Shown here: positions 1-6,588 of the stretch, piece by piece | Layout: each line of letters opens with the position of its first letter | How positions within the stretch are numbered: the stretch's first letter is position 1 | NCBI RefSeq assembly: GCF_004006535.1 | Contig: NZ_RLIH01000020.1 | Location: forward strand, 1-33,006 | Origin: Anaerosphaera multitolerans | GTDB taxonomy: Bacteria; Bacillota; Clostridia; Tissierellales; Peptoniphilaceae | Length of the DNA: 33,006 bases | Direction of reading: 5' to 3' | Notes under the pieces: model-generated | What the model was told of the DNA's origin: nothing | The model's input: only the letters and a program-made list of their open reading frames with translations | Databases searched by the model: none | Position numbers and translations under genes: made by a program

Positions 1-42
1 AAAAACAAGAAAGAGCTTGAATTTAAGCTCTTTCTTGTTTTA
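1..42. terminator. Bidirectional intrinsic terminator after the permease gene
   Basis: A perfect 17-bp inverted repeat (2-18 with 25-41) encloses a 6-base loop. The arms begin and end in A/T runs, so either strand gives a hairpin followed by a U-rich tract. It lies about 35 bases past the stop of the minus-strand permease gene and so closes that operon. Whatever lies to the left of the window may share it. Confidence 0.85.
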
Positions 43-75
43 GAAGTGTTTATATAAATTTTTAATTTATATCAT

Positions 76-1308
76 TTACCAACCTGCCGGAAGGTAGCCC
101 AAAGCACCTAATATTGCATATATAATAGTACCGCCATACATTACTATTATAACCGCTTGTACCGGCCATGAAGCCAACTTACCACAAGTCCATTCAGGTT
201 CTATATCACCGGTCTTTCTGGCATTGTTTACCATAAATATTGGAAGTATTGCCATTATTGCCGCTGCAAAAGTACCTGAGAAATATACTGCATCTATAAA
301 ACTAACTTTTCCAGAAATAGTTAAATACAGTGGAATTGCCAAAACTATTACCATTATAGGAATTCTTATCTTTGGATCCGAGTCACTTCTCAACTTAAAG
401 AAATCCACTATATTTGAAATAAGAGTTTGGGTTACCGGAGTAAAGGAAGTAAACATAGCAACTAGCGCAAAAATATTAGCTCCGAAAAATGCCCATTGAC
501 CAATGGCTCTACCCCATACTAAAGTTGCAACTTGCGTAATTTCATCTGCCGGTGCAACTATAAAAGTACCCATAGGTATTAATATTAAAAGTATTGCAAC
601 TATAATCTGCCCTATTAAAAGAGAAGGTGCCAACTTTTTCGGTTCATGGGCCAAACCTCTAGCCAAATCCGGCACAAGATACTGCCCAATATAGCTGAAA
701 GCCGCTACGTTAAATATAGGAATTGCATATTTCCAATCCGCAATAAATAATCTTCCAAAGTCTGAACTTGACGCTAAAAAGCTTGCTCCTGTTAAAATCA
801 ATATCAGACCTATCATAAATATACTCATATACTTACCGGCTACACCTATTGCTTTAAGTCCCAAGTAGGTTACCAAAGCTGCAGGAACCATAAATATTAT
901 AGCTCCCATTCCCTTTGATACACCTAGAAAATCCGCTATTATCTCTCCGCTTCCATTAAAATAAGCTATTAAACAACTAAGTGAATTTATAACTACTGCT
1001 AAAAATACCAAAATTTTTCCAATTCCGCCTACATACCTATCAGCTAATCCGGGAAGTTGAATCATTTTTCTCGTTCTTAAAGTTGCTTCCGCCACATAGT
1101 ACATTGAAATTAAGGTTAAAATACCGGATACTATTAACCAGAAAGCAATTACAGGAAAGCCCCCAAGTCTTGCTGAATAAGCAGTTCCTAGAGCTCCTGA
1201 ACCTATTCCACAACCCACTACGGCAAAAATTACTTCTGATGACGTCATCTTTTCTATTTTTAAGGCGCCTTCTTCATAGATAGGAGCACTATTTTTATTA
1301 TCACTCAT
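76..1308 (-). CDS. Amino acid permease, aromatic/hydroxy amino acid (HAAAP/Aa_trans-like) type
   Basis: This is a 410-residue integral membrane protein with about 11 hydrophobic segments. After a short polar N-terminus (about 22 residues) the first membrane helix carries a glycine-rich GCGIGSGALG stretch, the broken-helix motif of the APC superfamily and close to the GxGIGxGxL motif of aromatic/branched amino acid permeases. A conserved-looking loop (LRTRKMIQLPGLADRYVG) follows helix 2. The start has a good ribosome site (GAGGTG, about 6 bases upstream). It is the last gene of a four-gene minus-strand operon, only about 20 bases after the nitrilase-family gene, and is followed by a strong terminator. 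Import of an amino acid handled by the upstream enzymes is an inference. The substrate cannot be read from the sequence. An ion-coupled transporter is secure; the subfamily is less so. Confidence 0.8.
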   Translation of the reverse strand: MSDNKNSAPIYEEGALKIEKMTSSEVIFAVVGCGIGSGALGTAYSARLGGFPVIAFWLIVSGILTLISMYYVAEATLRTRKMIQLPGLADRYVGGIGKILVFLAVVINSLSCLIAYFNGSGEIIADFLGVSKGMGAIIFMVPAALVTYLGLKAIGVAGKYMSIFMIGLILILTGASFLASSSDFGRLFIADWKYAIPIFNVAAFSYIGQYLVPDLARGLAHEPKKLAPSLLIGQIIVAILLILIPMGTFIVAPADEITQVATLVWGRAIGQWAFFGANIFALVAMFTSFTPVTQTLISNIVDFFKLRSDSDPKIRIPIMVIVLAIPLYLTISGKVSFIDAVYFSGTFAAAIMAILPIFMVNNARKTGDIEPEWTCGKLASWPVQAVIIVMYGGTIIYAILGALGYLPAGW

Positions 1309-1331
1309 ATTTCACCTCGTGTTTTTCAATT

Positions 1332-2147
1332 CTAATATTTTTCAATCGCACCCATACTGAAAGTATCTTCCTTAAAGTCATTTAAGTAAGGAAGCCAGCT
1401 TCTAACTTCAATAACCCTATCTAAATCAATTTGTTGAACTAGTACTTCTTCTTTATCATCACTTGCCAATGCCACAACTTCTCCATCTGGACCTACTATT
1501 TGTGATCTTCCGCAGGTATTATCTCCTACAGTATTAGCACCAACCATGTATAAAACGTTAAATAAAGCATTACCTGCTAAATCAACGTCCCATCTTCTCT
1601 GTGCAGGTATACTCCAGAATGAGGAAACAAATATGATTTCCGCTCCTTTTAAAGCTTCTATTCTTGATGGCTCAGGAAGTTCAACATCGTAACAAATTAA
1701 CATTCCAACTTTACCAAATTTAGTTTCCACAACAGGAAGTCGATTTCCCTCTCTGAATTTTAGTTTCTCTTGTCCCCATGCATATACTTTTCTCATATTT
1801 TCAATTACTTTACCATCATCATCTATAAATATGCATGAATTGTACATACGACCAGGAATTACAGCATCTGCCTCAGGATATCCAGCAATAATATGAATTC
1901 TTTTTTCCTTTGCCTTCTTTTTTAAAGTTTGAACAAAAGGTCCATCAGAAGGCTCTGCCAATCTTTGAAGTTCTTCAGACTCTAATAGGTATCCTGAATA
2001 AGCAAGTTCAGGGAATACTATAATGTCAGCATCTTTTTCAGCAGCTTCATCAACCATATTTAGAATTTTATTTAAATTAGCTTGTGTATTTCCCAACTCT
2101 AAGTACATTTGACCTATCGCTACATTTAGTAAGCGTTCTTTTTTCAT
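1332..2147 (-). CDS. Nitrilase-superfamily carbon-nitrogen hydrolase (amidase)
   Basis: This is a 271-residue cytoplasmic amidohydrolase of the nitrilase/C-N hydrolase family. Counting from the start chosen here, the catalytic triad is complete: Glu47 in FPELAYSGY, Lys120 in NMRKVYAW and Cys152 in LICYDVELPE. Such enzymes cleave amides, ureido groups or nitriles through a cysteine thioester. An in-frame ATG lies at 2162, but its next codons (AGG AGG AGA) are themselves the Shine-Dalgarno sequence, so translation most likely starts at 2147 (MKKERLL). It is third in the operon, between the M29-like gene and the permease. A hairpin precedes it (see 2171-2215), so its expression may be set separately. 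The substrate is unknown; omega-amidase, carbamoyl-amino-acid hydrolase and similar roles all remain possible. Confidence 0.9.
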   Translation of the reverse strand: MKKERLLNVAIGQMYLELGNTQANLNKILNMVDEAAEKDADIIVFPELAYSGYLLESEELQRLAEPSDGPFVQTLKKKAKEKRIHIIAGYPEADAVIPGRMYNSCIFIDDDGKVIENMRKVYAWGQEKLKFREGNRLPVVETKFGKVGMLICYDVELPEPSRIEALKGAEIIFVSSFWSIPAQRRWDVDLAGNALFNVLYMVGANTVGDNTCGRSQIVGPDGEVVALASDDKEEVLVQQIDLDRVIEVRSWLPYLNDFKEDTFSMGAIEKY

Positions 2148-2170
2148 ATTTCTCCTCCTCATAATGAAAT

Positions 2171-2215
2171 ATTATATAAAAATAGAGTTAGAACTAGATA
2201 ATTCTAACTCTATTT
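2171..2215 (-). terminator. Intra-operon hairpin/terminator with overlapping -10 box
   Basis: A perfect 14-bp stem (2180-2193 with 2202-2215, loop 8 bases) lies just past the stop of the M29-like gene. On the minus strand it is followed by a short T-rich run and then by TATAAT (2176-2171), 24 bases before the nitrilase start. The site could partly terminate upstream transcription and restart it. No good -35 was found. Confidence 0.6.
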
Positions 2216-2256
2216 CGAAAACTATTGTGTCTATTTTTAATTATACCCTAAATATA

Positions 2257-3258
2257 TTACTTATCTCCTAGTACTACTACTTTTCCATCTTTAACAATTA
2301 GTTCATCATCAAAAGTAATAGTTGGATTGTACATTACCATGTCAATGTGAACTGTTGACATTGGAGGTTGACCATAGTAAAATCCATTACCCATAGCTAT
2401 GTGACAAGTACCTCTTGCTTTTTTCTCTTCTTCAAAATCACTATTGAATAAACTATTCGGATTTAATCCAATTCCAATTTCCGCTATATTGTCACTGTCC
2501 TTTATAGTATCAAGAGTATTTTGGATTTGTCTACAAATTTTAGGGTCTCCGCCTACAACCTCTACGATTTTACCATTTTCAATTTTCAATTCCACAGGTT
2601 CAGTTGGTGCACCATAGTAAGCCATAGGTCCATCCATTACTAATGTCCCATTAGTTGTTCCCACAACAGGTCCTAAAGAAACCTCTCCATCTGACCAAGC
2701 CATTGCATCTCCAGGATTTTTAGCCACTCCACACTCAATAATAGGCTCCATTTGGTTCATTTCCATACGTAAGTCTGTTCCTGCAGGTGTGGTTATATGA
2801 GCCATTTTCTTACCTCTCCAAATTGCTTGAAGTTTTTTACCTTCCTCATAAAGTGCTTCATAATCAGCAAGAGCTCCACCTCTAGTAAAGTTTTCAACAT
2901 CTCTTAGAACTATTGAACACTCACGCAATTTCTTTTCATTAATTAGCTCTTTTAACCTATTATTATAAATTGCAACTCCAGAAGCCTTTGTCATTCCAAT
3001 AAATACGTCACAGCCTTCCATAGCTTTTTCAATCATCTTAGGAAATATTGTTGCTTTGTCCTGTCCTCTACTTGGAGTCATAGCTACTGTATAATCCGCA
3101 CCCAGTTTTAGCGCAGCCGCTGCCATCGCATTTGCCATTCTCACATCTGTTTCAGCATCTGTAACTATTAATACTTCTTCTCCAGGTTTAACTGCCATTA
3201 AAGTTCCTAAAATATAATCCGCTCTCTCCATACATTCTACTATTCTGTTATCTGACAT
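2257..3258 (-). CDS. M29 aminopeptidase / NicX-like metal-dependent enzyme
   Basis: This 333-residue protein shows the pattern of the M29 (aminopeptidase T/AmpS) and 2,5-dihydroxypyridine dioxygenase (NicX) superfamily. The metal ligands can be traced in order: Glu192 (SDGEVSLGP), Glu260 (AEIGIGLNP), His286 (GTCHIAMGNG), and His304 with Asp306 (STVHIDMVM). It is somewhat shorter than classical M29 peptidases (about 400 residues), closer to NicX. No signal peptide is seen, so it is cytoplasmic. The start has a consensus AAGGAGG six bases upstream. It lies between a DAACS symporter and a nitrilase-family amidase, suggesting it acts on an imported amino acid, small peptide or heterocycle. Peptidase or ring-opening activity cannot be separated from sequence alone. 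Superfamily confident, reaction unknown. Confidence 0.75.
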   Translation of the reverse strand: MSDNRIVECMERADYILGTLMAVKPGEEVLIVTDAETDVRMANAMAAAALKLGADYTVAMTPSRGQDKATIFPKMIEKAMEGCDVFIGMTKASGVAIYNNRLKELINEKKLRECSIVLRDVENFTRGGALADYEALYEEGKKLQAIWRGKKMAHITTPAGTDLRMEMNQMEPIIECGVAKNPGDAMAWSDGEVSLGPVVGTTNGTLVMDGPMAYYGAPTEPVELKIENGKIVEVVGGDPKICRQIQNTLDTIKDSDNIAEIGIGLNPNSLFNSDFEEEKKARGTCHIAMGNGFYYGQPPMSTVHIDMVMYNPTITFDDELIVKDGKVVVLGDK

Positions 3259-3339
3259 TTTTTTCCTCCTTAAACTCCTTAAGTTCTTACCTACATTTAT
3301 GTAATTAATTTTATGTACAAATTAATCTTATTATTAAAG

Positions 3340-4617
3340 TTATTTTAAACTCATATCATAATAAACTTCTTTATCTAACTCTCCTTCCATTTTTGCAACT
3401 ACAACTGAAGTCACCAAGTCACCTGCAGAATTTGTTGACGTATGAATTTGATCAACAATCCTATATACTCCCGCAACTAAAGCAGTGGCTTCTAATGGCA
3501 AACCCATTTGAGTTAAAAGTGTAATACTTATTACTAATCCTATTTGCGGAGTAGCGGCACATCCAACACTTAAAAAAGTAGCTTGAACTACTAAAAGTAT
3601 TTGTTGTTGTATTGAGAGTTCTATTCCATACAACTGTGATGCAAAAACCACTATTACTCCAAAATAAATACAAGTTCCATTCATATTTGCCGTAGCTCCA
3701 AAAGGTAATACAAAGTCAGAAATATCTCTCGGTACTCCTAGTCTAGGACCTACTTCCATTGATACCGGAAGAGCTGCTGAAGATGTACAAGTACTAAAAG
3801 CTATCATCCAAGGTTCAAAAGCTTTTTTATAAAAAGGTATTGGATTGACTCCGGCTACAAATCTTAAAAATATAGAATAGATTATTATTAACATTATCAA
3901 ACACGATAAATAATCTGTTATTATAAATTTTAATACAGGCCCAAATATTGCTGTTCCAAATTTTGCAATTGCTACAGACATTAAACCAAATACACCAAAA
4001 GGTATTATCTTAATAATTACTCCTATAATATAGAACATCGCATCTGAGCATATAGTAATTATTCTATTTAGAGGCTCCGCTTTTTCACCTAATGCAATAA
4101 GTGAAAAACCCAAAAACAAAGCAAATACTATTACCTGCATCATTTCTCCATTTGCTAGAGACTCCACAGGATTATTTGGAATTAAATCAAGAATAACTGT
4201 ATACACTCCTGGTAATTCTTGGACTTGAACTGCCTCTGCACTTACACTACCAAAATCCACACCAATACCAGGTTTTATAATATTCGCTAAAATTAAACCA
4301 ATTCCGCATGCTAATCCTGAACTCATTAAAAACCATACAATAGTTTTTACTCCCACACTTCGTAGTTTACTTATGTCTTTCAATGAAATAGCTGCATTTG
4401 TAATACTAAAGAACACAAGTGGTACCACTACCATTTTTATTAACTTAATAAAAAAATCACCTAAAAATTGCAAAAAAGGTAAGATGTGATCATTTATCAT
4501 AGGTACGGAAGTTCCACCTAGTAAATTTAGTATGTACCCAAATACTATACCTAAAAATAAACCTATAAATATTTTTACGTAGGAAGGTATTTCTTTCTTC
4601 TTTGTAACTTCTCCCAT
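3340..4617 (-). CDS. Dicarboxylate/amino acid:cation symporter (DAACS, GltT/GltPh fold) with altered binding site
   Basis: This is a 425-residue membrane protein with the full DAACS architecture: about eight helices plus two re-entrant hairpins. Hairpin 1 contains TSSAALPVSM, helix 7 contains NMNGT (residues 311-315), and helix 8 contains a YRIVDQIHTSTNSAGD run (from residue 385). Against archaeal GltPh, whose residues are known from structures, Asp394, Asn401 and Asp405 are kept (here Asp389, Asn396, Asp400). Arg397, which contacts an acidic side chain, is His392. Asp390 is Tyr385, and the Asp of NMDGT is Asn313. The residue match was aligned by eye. It is therefore probably an amino-acid-type symporter that is not glutamate/aspartate specific. 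It is the first gene of the operon; its ribosome site is GGAGG. A promoter and a palindromic operator lie upstream, facing the RpiR regulator. Confidence 0.9.
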   Translation of the reverse strand: MGEVTKKKEIPSYVKIFIGLFLGIVFGYILNLLGGTSVPMINDHILPFLQFLGDFFIKLIKMVVVPLVFFSITNAAISLKDISKLRSVGVKTIVWFLMSSGLACGIGLILANIIKPGIGVDFGSVSAEAVQVQELPGVYTVILDLIPNNPVESLANGEMMQVIVFALFLGFSLIALGEKAEPLNRIITICSDAMFYIIGVIIKIIPFGVFGLMSVAIAKFGTAIFGPVLKFIITDYLSCLIMLIIIYSIFLRFVAGVNPIPFYKKAFEPWMIAFSTCTSSAALPVSMEVGPRLGVPRDISDFVLPFGATANMNGTCIYFGVIVVFASQLYGIELSIQQQILLVVQATFLSVGCAATPQIGLVISITLLTQMGLPLEATALVAGVYRIVDQIHTSTNSAGDLVTSVVVAKMEGELDKEVYYDMSLK

Positions 4618-4710
4618 AATATCCTCCTTTCTATGTTCTACTATTTCTCCCTATATCTTATATATTCACACCTTCTTTCTAAAAAAATAATTATGAACAT
4701 TTTCTATTTT

Positions 4711-4740
4711 TAGAATATCACCCTTTTTGACACTTGTCAA
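4711..4740 (-). promoter_or_regulatory. Candidate promoter of the symporter operon
   Basis: On the minus strand a consensus TTGACA (4740-4735) is followed after 18 bases by TATTCT (4716-4711), about 95 bases before the symporter start. The TTGACA is half of a small palindrome (4727-4740), so the same element is also present on the plus strand. The -35 abuts the large palindrome at 4739-4791. Confidence 0.5.
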
Positions 4741-4817
4741 TTCTTTTACAGAAATTTATGGAAAAATTCCACAAATTTCTGTAAAAGAATTATATATTCC
4801 AATTATGCGGAATATAT
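4739..4817. promoter_or_regulatory. Candidate operator: long palindrome plus adjacent inverted repeat
   Basis: Arms 4739-4757 and 4773-4791 are a perfect 19-bp inverted repeat. Their 15-base centre is itself a palindrome (TGGAA/TTCCA, 4759-4763 with 4767-4771), so the whole element is one near-perfect dyad with a single mismatch. A second 9-bp inverted repeat follows at once (4792-4800 with 4809-4817). The GAAATTT and GGAA..TTCC half-sites resemble RpiR-family operators in style. It sits between divergent symporter and rpiR-type genes and touches the -35 of the symporter promoter. A role as terminator is unlikely, because no gene ends nearby. Confidence 0.6.
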
Positions 4818-4898
4818 TCTACTTTGTGAAATTTCTCTATAGATTTCCAATTTTTTACTTGCAACACTCACTTTTAATTTACTTTTAATTTTTTTTAG

Positions 4899-4904
4899 TA
4901 TAAT
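4899..4904 (+). promoter_or_regulatory. -10 box of the RpiR-family regulator gene
   Basis: A consensus TATAAT lies 31 bases upstream of the regulator start. The region before it is very T-rich and gives only a weak -35 (TTTACT at 4878-4883, spacing 15). The transcript would start near 4911. Confidence 0.5.
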
Positions 4905-4935
4905 ATTAAATAAAATACCACTTGAGAGGTGTGTA

Positions 4936-5817
4936 ATGGAAACAAAAAAAGATATTACGGAAATGAACGTTTTAGAGAGAATAAGCTCTAATTTGGAAGA
5001 TCTAAGCAAGACTCATAAGAAAATAGCTGTGTATATATTGGAAAATTATGATAAAGCAGTATTCCAAACTTCAAGTCAATTGGCAAAACTCTGTGATGTA
5101 AGTGAATCTAGCGTTATTAGATTTGCAAATTGTATTGACTACAATGGTTATTCTGATATGCAGAAGGCTTTACAAGATTTTTTAAAAGAAAAAATTACTA
5201 TTTCACAAAGACTTGAATCTATTTCGGAAAATACTTCCGACGAAATGGACATATTATATAATGTGCTTCAAAAAAGTTTAAATGATATTAACTGGTTAAT
5301 TAACAATATCAATGAGGATACTTTTTTAAGGATTGTGGATTTACTCTCTAATTCCAAGAGAGTATTCTTAGTGGGTTCACGAAGTTCTTATAGTGTCACC
5401 TATTTTTTAGGACTAGGTTTAAAATGGATTAGAAATAACGTCTTCGTCCTTGATGGTATAAACAGAAATTTTGACGACCTATCAAAAATTGAACCTGGTG
5501 ATGTACTGCTTTCTGTAAGTCTTCCCAGATATTTAAATACTACGCTACAAATCCATGAATATGCCTATAAAAAAGGCGCTCAAACAATATGCATTACTGA
5601 TACTATAACTTCACCACTAGTTAAATTTTCTACAGTACCCTTACTAATTAACAACGAATTATTGTCTTTTTCAGACAATTTAATTCCCGTTATGTGTATT
5701 GTGACAGGAATTTTAAACTCTGTTGCAGCAAGAAATAAGGATAGTAAGGAAAAAATTGAAAATCTTGAAAGGTTCTGGAACGAACTTGAAATTTATCAAA
5801 AATACAATAGCATATAA
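4936..5817 (+). CDS. RpiR/MurR-family transcriptional regulator (HTH_6 + SIS)
   Basis: This is a 293-residue regulator. The N-terminal HTH_6 domain (about 1-80) holds the helix-turn-helix SSQLAKLCDVSESSVIRFA and the typical YNGYSDMQKAL that follows. A SIS domain (about 125-260) carries VFLVGSRSSYSV, the sugar-phosphate-binding loop region of this family. The ribosome site is GAGAGGTG about 5 bases before the ATG. It is transcribed away from the symporter operon with a palindromic candidate operator between, so it very likely controls that operon. The fold normally senses phosphosugars, while the neighbours handle amino acids, so the effector is an open question. Its stop codon abuts the IS200 element, whose end hairpin may serve as its terminator. 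Confidence 0.9.
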   Translation: METKKDITEMNVLERISSNLEDLSKTHKKIAVYILENYDKAVFQTSSQLAKLCDVSESSVIRFANCIDYNGYSDMQKALQDFLKEKITISQRLESISENTSDEMDILYNVLQKSLNDINWLINNINEDTFLRIVDLLSNSKRVFLVGSRSSYSVTYFLGLGLKWIRNNVFVLDGINRNFDDLSKIEPGDVLLSVSLPRYLNTTLQIHEYAYKKGAQTICITDTITSPLVKFSTVPLLINNELLSFSDNLIPVMCIVTGILNSVAARNKDSKEKIENLERFWNELEIYQKYNSI

Positions 5818-5824
5818 TAAAAAT

Positions 5825-5896
5825 CCACCAGCGTAGCTGGTGGTATTTCTTTTGCGGCCCAAAGGGCCTATTTTACTAGCAATGCCTAAAGGGCAT
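5825..5896. repeat. Right-end hairpins of the IS200 element
   Basis: Three imperfect palindromes stand in a row: an 8-bp stem with GTA loop (5825-5832/5836-5843), a GGCCC/GGGCC stem (5856-5860/5864-5868) and an ATGCC/GGCAT stem (5882-5886/5892-5896). The first is the likely transposase-recognised end hairpin, and it could also stop transcription from the regulator gene. Confidence 0.6.
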
Positions 5897-5927
5897 CTGT
5901 TGGTCTGCCACTTGCAAACTTTACTTG

Positions 5928-6383
5928 CTACCCCTTAAAGGTGTCTGTTATGTCCATAGTTATTTGTCCACTTAACTCGTCTTCCTTTAATTGGTTTTTT
6001 ATATAAGCTTGAATATTTTTTGCATTCTTTTCTGCTGTATCTACGTAATATCCTCGACACCAAAATTGTCGACCTCTATATTTATATTTTAAACTTCCCC
6101 ACTTTTCATATATCATTATACTGCTCTTACCTTTTAAAAATCCCATAAAACTTGATACGTTTAATTTTGGAGGAATTTCAAGTAACATGTGAACATGATC
6201 CAGACACACTTCTGCCTCTATTATATTTACACCTTTCCAATTACATAATTCCCTTAAGATTGCTCCTATTTCTAATCTTTTATCTCCATAAAATACTTTT
6301 CTTCTATATTTTGGAGCAAAAACTATGTGGTACTTACAATTCCACTTTGTATGTGATAAGCTATGAATATCTTGATTTTGCAT
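5928..6383 (-). CDS. tnpA: IS200/IS605-family transposase TnpA (Y1 HUH)
   Basis: This 151-residue single-strand transposase appears intact. The metal-binding HUH motif is His63-Val-His65 in LDHVHMLLEIP, and the nucleophile is Tyr127 in NIQAYIKNQ with Gln131 after it, at the spacing usual for this family. The N-terminus (KYHIVFAPKYRRKVF) is typical. Family members move as circular single strands by peel-and-paste. The start codon lies directly at the base of a hairpin that hides the ribosome site (see 6384-6453), the classic brake on IS200 transposase synthesis. No tnpB accompanies it. Confidence 0.95.
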   Translation of the reverse strand: MQNQDIHSLSHTKWNCKYHIVFAPKYRRKVFYGDKRLEIGAILRELCNWKGVNIIEAEVCLDHVHMLLEIPPKLNVSSFMGFLKGKSSIMIYEKWGSLKYKYRGRQFWCRGYYVDTAEKNAKNIQAYIKNQLKEDELSGQITMDITDTFKG

Positions 6384-6453
6384 ATTAAAACCTCATTGTT
6401 TTCTAAATTGTGGTTTGCAGACCACAATTTATTTTAACATGTGAGGTTTTAAT
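6384..6453 (-). promoter_or_regulatory. IS200 left-end nested hairpin sequestering the tnpA ribosome site
   Basis: An outer 12-bp stem (6384-6395 with 6442-6453) encloses an inner perfect 11-bp hairpin (6404-6414 with 6421-6431). In the minus-strand transcript the proximal outer arm contains TGAGG, the tnpA ribosome site, and ends directly against the ATG. A transcript reading through the left end would therefore fold the site away, while the inner hairpin marks the transposition end. Confidence 0.7.
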
Positions 6454-6465
6454 TTTTTCATTAAA

Positions 6466-6567
6466 CTACCGCTCTCTATTTATTATAAATACACCGCCTG
6501 TATATTTTATTGCAACATCCATACTTGAAAATAAAATTGTAGCAACAACTATGTATATTAGTCCCAT
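6466..6567 (-). pseudogene. 5' remnant of an EamA/DMT-family transporter gene
   Basis: A 33-codon frame starts at an ATG (6567) with a strong AAGGGGG ribosome site. It encodes MGLIYIVVATILFSSMDVAI followed by KYTGGVF. This matches the first membrane helix of EamA drug/metabolite transporters, which typically reads ILFSSMEVxxKxxGG. After this the homology is lost and a stop follows at once, next to the IS200 left end. The start is about 20 bases past the asparaginase stop, so the gene was probably the third member of that operon. The rest of the gene (about 270 codons) is not found on the far side of the element. Confidence 0.6.
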
Positions 6568-6588
6568 TACCATTCCCCCTTGCTACAG

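Larger units (their letters stand above)
5818..6453 (-). mobile_element. IS200-type insertion sequence (IS200/IS605 family, tnpA only)
   Basis: The element has one Y1 transposase gene flanked by subterminal hairpins rather than terminal inverted repeats, as in IS200/IS605. The end beyond tnpA (low coordinates) carries a strong hairpin (5825-5832 with 5836-5843, loop GTA) and two smaller ones. The end before tnpA carries a nested hairpin (6384-6453). No tnpB or target duplication is seen, as expected for this subgroup. Exact ends cannot be fixed without an empty site. One end lies just after the regulator stop at 5817, the other next to a truncated EamA gene. Confidence 0.8.

Noticed and set aside
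2148-2162. Upstream ATG giving the amidase five extra residues (MRRRN).
   Set aside because: The Arg codons are the Shine-Dalgarno sequence itself. The same reasoning removed extensions of the ferredoxin, the CapA-type protein, the MATE exporter and the cytidylate-kinase-like protein.
3304-3326. An 8-bp AT-only inverted repeat between the symporter and M29-like genes.
   Set aside because: It consists of A/T only and has no T run, so it is expected by chance in this spacer.
5818-6453. IS605-type element with tnpB, or a transposon-encoded RNA-guided nuclease.
   Set aside because: There is no tnpB-like frame and no space for one between the end structures.
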